In this document: one piece after another, positions 10,738 to 22,842 of the stretch
How the letters are laid out: the number at the start of each line of letters is the position of its first letter
Numbering within the stretch: position 1 is the stretch's first letter
Assembly (NCBI GenBank): GCA_002633005.1
Contig: NMRA01000302.1
Span: 401,848-465,847 of the forward strand
Length of the DNA stretch: 64,000 bases
Origin: Phoronis australis
Lineage: Eukaryota; Phoronida; Phoronidae
Reading direction: 5' to 3'
Notes under the pieces: model-generated
Told to the model about the DNA's origin: nothing
Databases searched by the model: none
The model's input: only the letters and a program-made list of their open reading frames with translations
Made by a program: the position numbers and the translations under genes

Positions 10738-13700
10738 TTAGGAAGATTTCTTCTTTTCTTCCTTTCTGTAGTAGAGAACAGTCAACATCATAATCAGGGC
10801 CAGAGAGGATGACAAGATCTGATTGGCCATCATGCTGTAGTCGTTAATGGCCAACAGATTAGTGGCAAAGCGACCTACAATTGAGAAAAAAATCATGTTC
10901 AAGAGTACCGAAATCCACAAGCAAATTTGCACAATCGTAATATAAAAACTGAAGGTCCCGAGTTAAATAAACTGACAAGTCGGCTTTCACCTTACGTTGG
11001 AACCCGACAGAAGTGTTGGGGTCGCGACTTTACTGAAAACCCATCATTTAATCATGATACTATTGTACCCGCCAATCCATTGTCGTCCAACAGAAATCTG
11101 GCTAAAATTATGCAAATGAGCTTCAAAATATTCCACAGTTTGGAAATAATTAATAATATACGATTACATAATCAAATAAAACTTACTCATACTCGTGGTG
11201 AACGTCATGCCCCATGTGACTGGGCTAACTTGCCCCGAATCCCCCGATTTGTAGATTGCATACCACTGGAAGGCTCGACTAAATAGCAACACTGGACCTA
11301 TGTTTCTCTACGAGTTGGGGAAAGAATAATAATTCGCATTAAAAATGAAAAAGTTTCCATATAACTTAAAGTACAGGTTAATGGCACTTAATAGATCAGA
11401 CCCAAACCAACCATAGTTAACGCTCGAATTTAGAACTAATTTGGAACCGGAAGTGAAGTGATTAATTGTAAGCTGGAATTTTGCAAATGTGAAAACTGTA
11501 GTTTTGAAACTTTTTTGGGTTTTATTGACAGGCAAAATTGTTACCTTTAAGAAGGCTCACAAGAAGAAGTTTCCATTTAACTAGTTACCAAAGGAAATTC
11601 TTAAATTTGCATGACACTAACAACGGCCATTGAAAAATACAAATTAAAGGTGTCGGAAACTGCAGAAGTATTTCAATAAAAGAAAACACCTTAAATAACT
11701 TTATCATATAACCAAAAACTGAGAACTTCAAACTTGTTTCCAGGATTAACACTTCACTAAAGAAAAAAAGGAACATACCACTAAAAAGACCAATACCCAG
11801 TCTGGTGTGATTCCATTTAACACTGAAAAAAAAGCTGCAAGATATCTTTCACAGTGTTAAGGAGACTAGGTACTAATTGCACAATCTAATGTTTCGGAAT
11901 TTAATTAGTAGAAGCGACAGTACTTAACATACATTTAGTTGCCAATTGTCTCTCTTTTGCGGGAACGTCCCGCACTTTGAAGCTTTATCCTACACAGTCG
12001 CCAATATAATGCCAAGCTTTTGACATATAACCCAAAATTCCCGCATTACCGTGTGTTTTTTGTGCTTTTCCAAACAATTAATCCCTATTTCATTGGCACA
12101 GAAAACAAGAAAAAAACCACATCGGTTGTTTCTGGGTGTTGCAGTAGACACCTGCTCTTTGGGTGCGGCCTAGATTCATGTCTGCCGCTTTCTCGTTTTC
12201 AAAAGTTGTCAACTATACTTTTGGTAAATAAAATGACTATCAAAAAGATTAACTTATCAAGTTCAGTATTTAGCATTAGCACTCAGTCTGTTCTCCCCAC
12301 ACGTGAGATCTGATTATTTTTCAAAAATAGATGTGCGGAACGCAAGACCAAATTTTTGACTTAAGTCTTAAGAAATTTTTCATGAAACAGACCTCGTTTT
12401 TTTAGCTTTTGTTACCGCAAAACAAGAGTACATGTGCGTGCATGTGTACGCAACTTTTAACAGAAATTGAAAAGCTTAACTTACGTGAACTATTTAAAGC
12501 CTATTTTCACATCTGAAAGGATACATTGCTATTGCCACTGCTAACTTTAGGTTGAAAAGGTTTTGATGATACACTATAAGGAACAGAAGAATGGCACCTG
12601 AAAATGCATGAGACGTTAAAGTCGCAAACAGTAAATCAACAAATCAAGGTTCAAATAAACGGTTCTTCAAAAATGTTGTCAACTTACATAAACTGTAATT
12701 ATAATAAATAATTCATTTGGGCACAATTTTTACTGCAAAGGAAACAAGCAAACTTTTGACGATGAGATTTATGTTCAGGAATATGCAAAGGTCAGATGTC
12801 TCACTTTGAAAAACTTCATTAAACACTGATCAGATGCCTCACTGAAGTTTAATGTAAAATACCTGACCATTGTAATTATGGTACAGTGCATACTTGCATA
12901 TGAATCTGGCAGTCAAAAGTTATGAAAGGCGTATCTGATGTTTGAAATTGAATTTGAAATTTTGAACATTTCAGCTTCATTTTTGACACATTGACATGTG
13001 GTGTTGTTTATAATGTCCGTTATGAAAAATAATGTAACTCAGACATCGCCAGAAAGTATTATATCTGGGTGTAGTGTTATCACAATGTTTGCCAAATGAT
13101 TTTCCTAAAACTACACAGCTTCGAAATAAGAGTGGTAAACTGCCCGGGTCAAGGTCAAGACGAAAGTATTTTGTACTTAAGTAGAGTTCAATAAAGTTCA
13201 GCAATATTTACCTTGCAAGGATAAAAACACATGCTCCAAGTAGGCGCCCAGAGGGTGGCCTTTTGCGGCCTGGTATAAGAGACAACACGAACAGCTGGAA
13301 ATGAACACGAATTAGAAACAACAGCCACGAATCACTATACCTTAGAAGCATCTTCGTCAAAAGACAAAATTTAACATTACGGCACAAGTCAGTTACAGAG
13401 TTTCCAGAAATGTTGTAGCATTTAAAGTCACACACAAAAACAATTAGCTTATAGAATTGCCATAATATCAACGTACGTAAACTTATGGGGCCCATGTATT
13501 TTTTTCATTTCAGGGTCCTGTGGCGTTATAGCGTCTGGAACTATGTGATCGGTTGCATGAAACAGTCCCAAATAGGGACTCAACTAAGTTCCCTAAATCT
13601 TTTTCGTATTTGTTTCGCTCTTTAGGCGCTGGGGTAACATTTTTCTATAATTTTATCTTTATCATGAGCTCTTCTTTGAATAATGGCATTTTCTAATCAT

Positions 13701-16700
13701 ATAACTAAAAATTGAGCCCTTAATTCAATCAAAATAATTAGGGACTTAGTCCTTAAATTGGGGGTGTTGCATTAAAAGTTCCCTACTTATTTTCAATAAT
13801 ATTGAGAATTCAATGTAGACTTCACTGTCGATTTGTTTCAAAGCCAAACATTGACTTAGTAATGATACCCAAACAGCATAAGGTAGGACAATCAGTGTTT
13901 TCACAAGCCCGCAAATAAGAAGTAGATTTAGGGAACTTAGCTGAGTCCCTGTTTGGGACTGTTTCATGAAACCGGGCAATGGTTTCTTTTTCTTCAAACG
14001 TTCCAAATTGGAACCTCTAACCATGTTCGACGTTCCAAACGATGTTTTATTCTTTAAAGTAAAACTCTTCAGAAGTGTCATTATCTTTGTTGCACAGGCG
14101 AGAGACAGAAGCATAACGAAAGTACTTCTTTTTATAGTTCCGTAATTTTTCAGGTAGTCATCACTTACGAGGATCGTTTTAATTAGAAAAACATAATGAT
14201 GGGCCAGTTGACCCACAGGGCCTCAAAGCTTTGAGTTAATTTTTAAGCGCTATTGATAACATTATCCAGTGTTTTTGTTCCTTTTAGACAAATGTGTTAT
14301 AATTGCAACCTCAGCTCCTACAGGGCCAAGAGAGAGATCACAGTGCACGCAATGACGAGGAGTTTGGTCCAAAAATTATCTCAGCACATAGTATAGTTGA
14401 AAAGGCTGTGTGAAATATCGTGGAACAAAAAGCAATAAGAAAATGTGAACCATTGTTTGAATGGCTCGTATTACGCGACCAGTTGTCAATAGCACATCAT
14501 TGTCTCCAGGGTGTATCTCAATAATTTGTAGGAGGTAATAAATTACTCCTTGGTAAAGTGTCAGTTTTGACGTTTTATTGTTGTTGAAAACTAACTGTTG
14601 AATAAGCAAAGTTGCTTACAGCACCAGGTGTGACGTATAATAATATGATATTTCAAGAAGAAAAACAGCCCAACGATAGTCATTTACGGTTATGCAATGC
14701 TCAACAAGACCAACAGGTGGGCTATACTCCGTTAATTTAAGTTGTAAACAGGGGTGGCGCAGCACCGAGGCATAATCCGCCAAAAGCTTCCGGCGTATGA
14801 AGCGCCTATAGGAGCATCACCATCCCTATTGGGGCCAGTAGAGACTGTGGCACAGTCTAAATTAGACACTGACCACCGTCTCTGGCTGGCGAGCTCCGTA
14901 AAAATAGGAGCGCGCGCAGTGTAATAATGGCCAGTTGACGATTTGGGCAACTGAACGAAGGACTACTCGACGAAAAAAAATTGATTACGGGAGTATTTGT
15001 TCGAGTTGGAAGGAATTAAAAACCTAATAGCACACCTCATGAGGTTGTTACAACATACATATCACTGAGGAGTCTCAAGAAAGTGAGCCACTTTTTGACA
15101 AGTAATTTCTCAGCAACGGATTAATCGATTTTTTTTTCAAATTCTTAAATAAAAATCTTAGAATACCGTCAACAAATGTATAAAATATCAAAGAGACCTA
15201 TGTCCAATTGTGCGAGTACTGTTAAATTAAAAACATCAGGTCAAAAAATAAAATATCAAAGGGAAGGTCGCTTATTTCAGTCTATGCTCAATGTGGCCTC
15301 CATCTTCCTCCGCGACTAAATGGAGCAGTTGCTTCCAACCATAAATGTGTATTTCTTCCATCGAATCGAAATTTCCTCCCATGACATAATTATCTTGTCT
15401 TTTAACTCCCGCTCGGTAAATTTGCCTTTCATTCCTCGGCAAACTTTCTCCTTCAGAGAGTCTCATATGGCACAGTCCTTTTTTTACGAATTGCAGTCAG
15501 GACTGAGCGGAGGCCACTCATCCTTTTTGATGAATTTAGGTGTGGCTTCCTCCATATGAGCCTGAGTTATCCTGCCTGATCTTGCTGAAACACGTAATTG
15601 TTTCCACGAAAAAGTCGCCTGCAATCGAAGAGAACGTTTTCGTGCAATAACTGCATTTATGGTTGATTGTTAACTTTGTCTCTATCAGTGTCAACAAAAT
15701 GAATGTTTTTCCTTCCCAAGATACTCCAGCGGAAACCATTACTTTTTGAAAAATCTGGAAGTTTCATGATAGAGTGGAGAAGAATAAATTTCTCGTTTTT
15801 GTTTTCAATTAACACGATCGTTTTGGCGATTTACCGATTTCTAGCGTAAAGTCTTCATCACCAGACATAATGATACTTTTCACATCAATAGCGGTCATGC
15901 AAGTAACTGTATAGACTTTTTACTTTTCCTTCTAACATTTTGGTCTCTCCGCGATACCCACATTCTTTTGAAGGGTTTTAACTCCATTTTTTTTTTTGCC
16001 ATTCTTTGCACAGAAGACTTGCTTACTTGTAAATACTTTGCAACTTCTCTCAAAGATTTGCGATTCCCCGGGTTGTTCTCCTGGGATTGAATCAGTTCCT
16101 CAACAAGACCCTCGTTTTCTTTCGAACATGCAGTCTGGGGCTTCCCACTGCCATATTTACGCGCAACAAACCTTGTGTTGCTTACTTTAGCAATAAGCCT
16201 ATAGGCTATTTACAGTCGCACAACTCCATCCTTTTTCTGGGAACTCCCTTACGATTCTTCTTCCGCTCCACCCTTTCTCCTTGATACAGGTTTCAACTGC
16301 AAATTTATCATTTTCACTTAAAGACATCCTTACAAATCGGTATATTTGACAAAACTGATTGGGATAGAGATTTGACAACATAAAACAGTAGACTTGAGCC
16401 CCATGCGGGCAACTGTTTGGACTGACAGTTGCCAGCACCGCATGAACGCAATGAAAGTCAAAGTCATATTGCATTTTTACCCCGATGCTTTTAATTTCAC
16501 GGTACTTTCATAGCTTTTTATATTTCTCCAAGATACTTTGTGAAAAATTAGAACGAATTCGGTTGGTTGATTGCTGAGAAATTACTTGTCAAAAAGTGGC
16601 TCACTTTTTGGGACAGCTGATATATAACGAAGCCATAAGTACATGTACCAACAGATTAATCCTAACGAAATCCGTCGCCAAAAATTTAAAAAATCATCAC

Positions 16701-18353
16701 TTGTCACGAACTGGAACCGAGTGATACTCCGACATTTTAGATTTTCCGCTAAGTCGGAATTGAGATTCCTTGGGAACGATCGAATATCAAGGCCGACTAT
16801 TCGACTGGACTATGCGTGTTTTACTAGCTGGGAGTGACTAACTTAGGCAAACATTATAAACAAAACAACGGCCATGCAATATCATAATAGTTAAGTAAAA
16901 TCTGTATACAGTTTGAATATTATGACAATTAAACTTGCAAAAATATTGAAAATAAATTCAGACGGGGATAACTAAGATACCGGTGATCTCGGCGACTTTT
17001 TAGACGACTGACAATATTTTCCTATCGCCGACATTCAGTTCATAGATCACACTTTGATTACACTCCTTCCCGTTTGAGTTTTTAGACAATGGAGGTATCG
17101 ATTGTGAATTTTTGTCACGTTTTAAAGTCTGTTTTGTCTAATTGAAAATTTGAGTCAATTTATCAAGGGATTATTTACCCGGCAAAGTAACACATGGAAA
17201 CTGCCGGGGTTACTTTGTCGGTTGCCGTCGTGTTCAGGCAGCAAAAATGAAGAACAGGCGCGGGTTATTGCAACTCAGGTGAGGAGCGTACTGTTTTGAG
17301 AACAAGTTTTTGTTTGTTGAAACATCGCTGTGTGTGGATGCTTTTTTTACTTTACAATTTTAACGCCCAGTAAAGCCGATGCCGATTTGCTGTCAAGTTA
17401 CGCAGAAATGCGCTCACACGTAGTCACACGCCAACTGCGGTTAATTTGCATCAGTTTTATGATGTGGCGATTAACGAAAGACATTTGCCGATAATGAAAG
17501 ATTTTTCCATTAATTCATTACCAGAGTGGGTCCTGCTTCTGAAATTTGACGTGCCCTCGCGGTGCTGCAACAGGGCTGACCAAAGTCAAACTCAGTAATG
17601 ATGGCTGCGTGATATGCTAAGAACAGATAAAATTCGGACAAAGAATACTCAAATTTGCATGAAATGAACGAAAATTAGAATCAATAGCAACCAAACAAAA
17701 TACCAACGCTTTTACGCTCATGGTGATATCAATACGTTTTTAGGAACATACATATGTAGCCGTCATTCACTATATAATCGTTCCCCGATGCACACAGGGA
17801 ACTCGGGTAACGGAAATAGACGGGAATAGTCGATGATTTTCTGATCTCGACCTTGGTATAAGATTGAGCTCAAAAAGGCTTTTAATTTGATGACAGGAGG
17901 TAAACGTTATGCCATGTTACATATTACTTAATCTGGTATATTTTCAAGTTTTTGAACTAGATTACCCTTTAAGACAAGGACTTTAAAGACACCAACGGCC
18001 TCCTCAGTCCCTTCTGAGTATGCACATAAGGTATACTTATAATAACGGTGACATAGATGTTTTAATCAGTGTGAGGCATAATTTGTCAAAGCTTCTGGCG
18101 TATGAAGCTCCTGTGGAAAGCTTCACCATCTCTACTGGGGTCTCAAGGTAACTGAGCTCTCATTGACTCGCGCGATTCGGCGACTGGTACAAACTTACGT
18201 GTAAATTTCTAGTAACACACTAGAAAAACTCAAACTCTTTGCACTCGAAGTCGTCAATATGTTGTATATCTGAGGACCTTTCACCACTAAACAAGCAACG
18301 ATAACATAACTGTTGAGAACGTTCACAACATCTAGTTCTGAAATTGAACCCAT
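10738..18353 (-). CDS. SLC66A3: SLC66A3/PQLC3-like PQ-loop membrane protein, copy 1, 6 exons
   Basis: Small multi-spanning PQ-loop protein of the SLC66 family; substrate unknown for this member. Exons in coding order (minus): 18199-18353, 13212-13294, 12511-12597, 11779-11822, 11187-11307, 10738-10874. All junctions are GT-AG and phases chain as 2,1,1,0,1, giving 627 coding bases or 208 aa, close to the usual length of about 200. Exon 1 has the first PQ loop (KGPQIYNIL) and SSAKSLSFSSVLLE. Exon 2 must be read as CCLLYQAAKGHPLGAYLE. Exon 5 has the second loop region (YKSGDSGQVSPVTWGM), and exon 6 ends in a lysine-rich tail. Start chosen at MGSIS, conserved in copy 2; an ATG two codons upstream (18359) is possible. 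Intron 1 carries a TIR element and a mariner-like element. Convergent with GAK. Confidence 0.85.
13551..13977. mobile_element. TIR element of about 430 bp inside SLC66A3 copy 1 intron 1
   Basis: Terminal inverted repeats of about 50 bp: left 13551-13600 includes GCATGAAACAGTCCCAAATA, right 13927-13977 includes the reverse complement of nearly the same sequence. The equivalent place in duplication copy 2 (near 26444) runs straight from GGAACTATG into GTTTC, so this is an insertion with an empty site available. No transposase ORF; probably a non-autonomous (MITE-like) element. Confidence 0.8.
14757..14880. repeat. Direct repeat partner of 18072-18160
   Basis: Segment containing GAGGCATAATCCGCC, CTTCCGGCGTATGAAGC and CACCATCCCTATTGGGG. 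A diverged copy lies at 18072-18160 with GAGGCATAATTTGTC and CTTCTGGCGTATGAAGC. The pair flanks the mariner-like insertion in intron 1 of SLC66A3 copy 1. Family unknown. Confidence 0.55.
15060..16624 (-). mobile_element. Mariner-like transposon 1, transposase decayed
   Basis: Terminal inverted repeats of about 50 bp (core GTGAGCCACTTTTTGACAAG and AATTTCTCAGCAA) with TA at both ends, as expected for Tc1/mariner. On the minus strand transposase relics run in order: N-terminal MSLSENDKFAVETC and KEKGWSGRRIVREFPEKGWS (near 16344-16199), a helix-turn-helix part (SLREVAKYLQVSKSSVQRM, about 16065-16010), then VSAGVSWEGKTFILLTLIE (near 15735) and SEGESLPRNERQIYRAG (near 15450). Pieces are in different frames with stops, so it is inactive. 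Inserted in intron 1 of SLC66A3 copy 1 and absent from duplication copy 2. Confidence 0.85.
16625..18070. other. Rest of SLC66A3 copy 1 intron 1
   Basis: No coding region recognised. Copy 2 has no clear counterpart for most of this stretch, so it may be inserted or diverged DNA. Confidence 0.4.
18072..18160. repeat. Direct repeat partner of 14757-14880
   Basis: Diverged copy of the segment at 14757-14880 (shared GGCGTATGAAGC and CACCATC). It ends just before SLC66A3 exon 1. Confidence 0.5.
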
Positions 18354-19754
18354 CTTCATAACTTCGCAGCTAACCTTTGACCCGAAACATTGTTTTCTGC
18401 GAATGCGAACCTGGTGGCACACACTGAAGTTTCAAAATATGGGCCACGACAACCAGCTCAACAGCTTGAGTCTGTAAGGTGTCTCTCAATAGTTTTTGTT
18501 TTTCTTTTTTTGGGCCAAGGTTCACTTTGACTCCCCCAATTTCATTAAAAATTTACACCTGCTGGGTTGGCTGGGCATTTCAAGTTCTGTGCTGCATGTG
18601 AAGGCTACGAATGGCATCTCCTTTGGCGATTTTTCAATCTGTTCGGAGCGAGCGATTGTCAGCTCTTGACGGACCCCTTGAGCCACTTTTTGCTCAGCCG
18701 CGGATTTTCTTAAACCTTTAGTGCTTGCAAGCGGGAAGTAGAAATTTAGCAGGAAATTCAGGTTCAATTCAGACTCTTTGGATTTTTGAAAAATCTGGCC
18801 GGTCGACACCCACATTTTACCTGATTTTTGGCCGGCCGGAATCTGGAATTTTGGCAGTCTGAGTGCACTGTCTCTCGCTTCTTAGTAATGGTGACTTTTG
18901 GGTGAAAACTATAGACTCGTCATATTTCTCCTGTTTTTTTTTTTTTTTCAAAGTAGCCCGGCGGCTGCACTTCCGGTAGTCCTAGAAGAGGAATTGACTT
19001 TGAAATCAGTGCAAATTTTCAAGTTTTGTACATCCTGTGGAACAGTCTGTTGGAGATGATTAAACTTGGTTTTTCAAGCCCCAAATCGGGAAAAACTGCT
19101 GAGTGCCACCTTAGACCGAGTCCATGTGTCTGCCTTGAGTCCATATTCTCATTAAAGCCTTTTTTTCAGTGCCTCATTTTTGCCTAATGGATTTTGCATA
19201 CAGTTTTATATGGGTTGTTTTTCGTGAAACATTTCACTAATCCAACTGCCAGTCAACTATTCTACGATCTGCAATGAGCTATATTAATTTATCTCATTTT
19301 TGGCGTGCGTCCCGCAAAGGCAAGAATCTCAGCCGAATCTTCTGCATTGGATTTGTTTGTTTTCATTCGAGTGATCCTTAAAGTTTTTCTTTGCTTTTAC
19401 TGCTTCTGTTGTTATTTTTAATCCCCTTGGGGTACCTCAAGCATTCCCGCCAAAAATGCAGGCTTCAGTAAATAGGAAACAATAGCCCGTCCCAGTCTGC
19501 TGAATTATCACTCAACACAATGAGAGATGTGTTACGAGCCTTGACAATGCAATAAAACCGCGAGTATTCAACATTTTCCAGGAAACAGCCTTTCCTCTAC
19601 GCATTTACCCGTGTTACAAGTCTACTAGACTGATATCATGCTAACCCAAAAAGAAGGTTGAATGACTAGGTCGCTTATTGGCTTTTCATAGGCCTAAGAA
19701 CTAGCCGACATCTTTCTCCTCATTAATTTCACTTACTGCTATAGATATATTATA

Positions 19755-20887
19755 TATCAGGTGTCCCGAAAAGTGAGCCACTTTTTGTCAAGTAATTTCT
19801 CAGCAACGGACACACCGAATTTTTTAAAATTTCGTGCAGATAAACCTTAGAATGTCGTCTACAAATATGCAAAATATCAAAGAGATCCGTGAATAATTAT
19901 GCGAGTCGACTGTCAAATTAAAAACAAGTCTAAAAAATATCAAAGGGAAGCTCTCTTATTTCAGTCTACGCTCAGTGTGTCCTCTTTCTTTCTCCACGAC
20001 TAAAGGGAGCCGTTTCTTCCAACCAGAACTGCTTTACAGCATTTCTTCCATGAAAAAATTATCCTGTCTTTAAATTCCTGCTCAGTCAATTTGTCTCTCA
20101 CTCCCCGATAAACTTTCTCCTTCAGTGAGTGACATGTGGCACAGTCCTTTTTTAATTGCAGTCAGGACTGAGTCGAGGCCACTTAACCTTTTTGATAAAT
20201 GTTGGTGTGGCCCCCTCCAGATGAGCCTGGGTTATCTTGCCCCATTTTGTTTCCAGGATAAAGTCGCCTGTTGACTTTAGCTCCACCAGTGTCAATAAAG
20301 TGAACATTTGTTTTCCTTCCCGAGATACTCCAGCAGAAACCACTACTTTTTTGAAAATAATGGGCGGCGCAGCACTGAAAAAAGTGGGGTTATAGCCCCC
20401 CTNCCCCCCAGCCACTTTTATGCGCAACAGACCCTGTTTGTGTATCATTTGTCTATTTACATTGGAACGACTCCACCCTTTTCCTGGGAACTCCCTTGCG
20501 TTTCTTCTTCCGCCCCAACCTTCTTTCTTGAAACAGTAAGTTTATCCCTCAAAGGCATCCTTACAAACCGTAATATTGGAAAGAACTGATTTGGATACAG
20601 ACCTGACAATACAAAAACAATGAATTTGAGACCCAGGTAGAAATTTGTTTGACTGACAGATGCCAGCACCGCAAGAACAAGATGAAAGTCACAGTGATAT
20701 CATTTTTCACCCTACTGTATTGAATTTCACAGTACTTCCGTAACTTGTCATATTTCTCTGAGATACTTTGAAGACTTGTTGGTGACACCCTGAACATACA
20801 TTGTTAAAAAAATGAACGACTTCGGTTGGTCAATTGCTGAGAAATTACTTGTCAAAAAGGCGCTCACTTCTTTGGGACACCTGATAT
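19755..20887 (-). mobile_element. Mariner-like transposon 2, internally deleted
   Basis: Same terminal inverted repeats as the element at 15060 (GTGAGCCACTTTTTGTCAAG left, inverted copy at 20832-20886) with TATA-rich target flanks. Minus-strand relics include VVSAGVSREGKQMFTLLTLV and KVKWPRLSPDCN, the mariner motif near the second catalytic Asp. The middle of the transposase is missing around 20360-20420, where a single N (20403) interrupts a C-rich run. Lies upstream of SLC66A3 copy 1; absent from the aligned part of copy 2. Confidence 0.85.
20403..20403. other. Single-N assembly gap
   Basis: One of five isolated Ns in the window. It falls in a C-rich run inside mariner-like element 2. No duplicated flanks are seen here. 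Confidence 0.9.
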
Positions 20888-22842
20888 AAACCACGTGAGG
20901 GACCACACGTGGTTTGCTGACCAGACTTAGAAATGTTTGAAAATTTAAATGTTTACAAAAACCGATGTCTTCTCTAAGGTCTGAAAATTTGTTTTAATTT
21001 TCTAAGAAAATTTTAGTTCCCTAAGAAAGTTTTCTAAAAAGATGCCTGTGCGATTTTATTTTTTCAGTGCTGAGCAAACATCTTCTTGCCCAGACTGACT
21101 AACAGAAGCAGGTTAGGCTATTTACTGTACGGCATGTAAAGTATCTTATTTCTGTGGCCAAGAACATGACGGCGTTTTTTCGTTCAGTGACTTTACTAGA
21201 CGTAAAGGGTTGTGAGCGTGTGAAAACATCTAGCTTCTTTGTTAAATGCCATGACATCAGGCAGGCCAATTATCTACCAGACCACGTGTGATCAGTCAAA
21301 CCAGAGCGCATTGATACATTCGGAAAGAATAGATTGTCGTAACTTCGGTTGTAGTTGGACGATTTTGGCACTTCAAAAACTAAAACGTGATCACCATTTG
21401 ACGAGGATTTCAGAAATGCTATTGGTTTATGTTCAAATATATTATACCGGTAACTTGACTTTTATTTTTAGCAGCACATTCCAGTCAGGCTAGATATGAT
21501 CTTACTGGAGATTAGAGCAATTATCGAACAAAAGAGAGCTCCAACCATAAAAGCTAGAATGGGGTTAATCAGTCGTGTATTGACTAGGGGAGTGTTCTTC
21601 CCAACTTGTTGTTGGGCTATAGAATCGAACAAGCTAGGAGCAACGGAGAGCGACGTAATGAGGAAGGTGTACACACAATAGACACTGAGCCACCCCTATG
21701 CAAATATTGTATATTGGAAAACATGTCTCAAGGATGCATAAATATCACTGTACAGTTGTTTTGTATATATTTGGATTCTTTCACCAACCGTGTACACTAA
21801 AAACAAAAACAGAATATAAGGAATAACAATTGAAAGTTGCACAATATGAAACATGGGGAAGGGTTTGGAACAGGTAAGTAGAGGAAAAAATCAGCTTTGT
21901 GTTTTGTATGGTTCCCAATCCTTTTAATTAAAGCCGGAGTTCCACATGAGTTTCACATGAGTTTCAGCAGATGATGTTGCTTACCATGTCATCAGTGAAA
22001 CAAGAAACTATTTTTCAGTGCCCATCACCATCGTTGGTTTTAACTAAAAATGATAATGTACAAAAAAGAAATTTTCATTGATTATTTATTAATGCCAACA
22101 GACCTGAGCATGACGGCTGTAAACTGCCATGTGATTAGCTACTGTCCTTAGTAGGCCTACATCACAACAATAACTGCCGTGTGATTGGCTACAATCCTTT
22201 GTGCGTCACAAAATGATACAAGATCCTTATTAATGTGCATCCAGAGATTACAAATATGGATAACACCTGGTTGATAGTCTGGTATTGATACAAGGAGGAC
22301 GCTCACTCCACACTGTCATTTATAGGGTTAACTATTCCCACGCCACCTCTTTTTGTGGGATCCCTAGGACCAAACAAGAATTTACTTCAAAATTTTCGTG
22401 ACCTGATTTGATTCCAACATATAAAATTTGCTGTCGGGGAACATACTACAGAAAATTACTTAGACTGACATCCTAACAAAACATGGAATGTTTTGATTAG
22501 ATTGAAACGAAATTTTTGCCATGATATTTATAACAATAAAACAAGAGTTTTTAAATTAAAGGCTGAAATAAGTTAAACACTTCAAAAAATAAAAGTATAA
22601 TATGACACTAGATTCAAAAAACCAAGGTACTAGTGTGTATACTTTTGCAACTATTGTTGTAATTTATTCTACTTGAAGCTTAATTGTCCCTTTATATTTC
22701 AATACTGAACAGTGAAGGATATGCCTAGACAATACAACCTGTCACAGCACACCTAGCTGAACCACATGGTAATTCATGTAACTTATCAATAAATGTGTGA
22801 TCTAACCTATTACCATTTTTGCTATGAATATGCATGAACATT

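Larger units (their letters stand above)
9675..21240. repeat. Tandem segmental duplication, copy 1
   Basis: Aligns collinearly with 21685-29110. Shared landmarks include TGCAAATATTGTA at the left edge, all six SLC66A3 exons with flanking intron sequence, the GCGCTATTGAT block near 14245 and 26728, and the AAACATCTTCTT block near 21075 and 28916 at the right. It is longer than copy 2 because of a TIR element (13551-13977), a mariner-like element (15060-16624) and a second mariner-like element (19755-20887). Edges are approximate. Confidence 0.85.

Noticed and set aside
13208-13495. Minus-strand ORF reading LFVLSLIPGRKRPPSG, present in both duplication copies
   Set aside because: It is a shadow frame of SLC66A3 exon 2; the true frame reads CCLLYQAAKGHPLG and fits the phases of exons 1 and 3.
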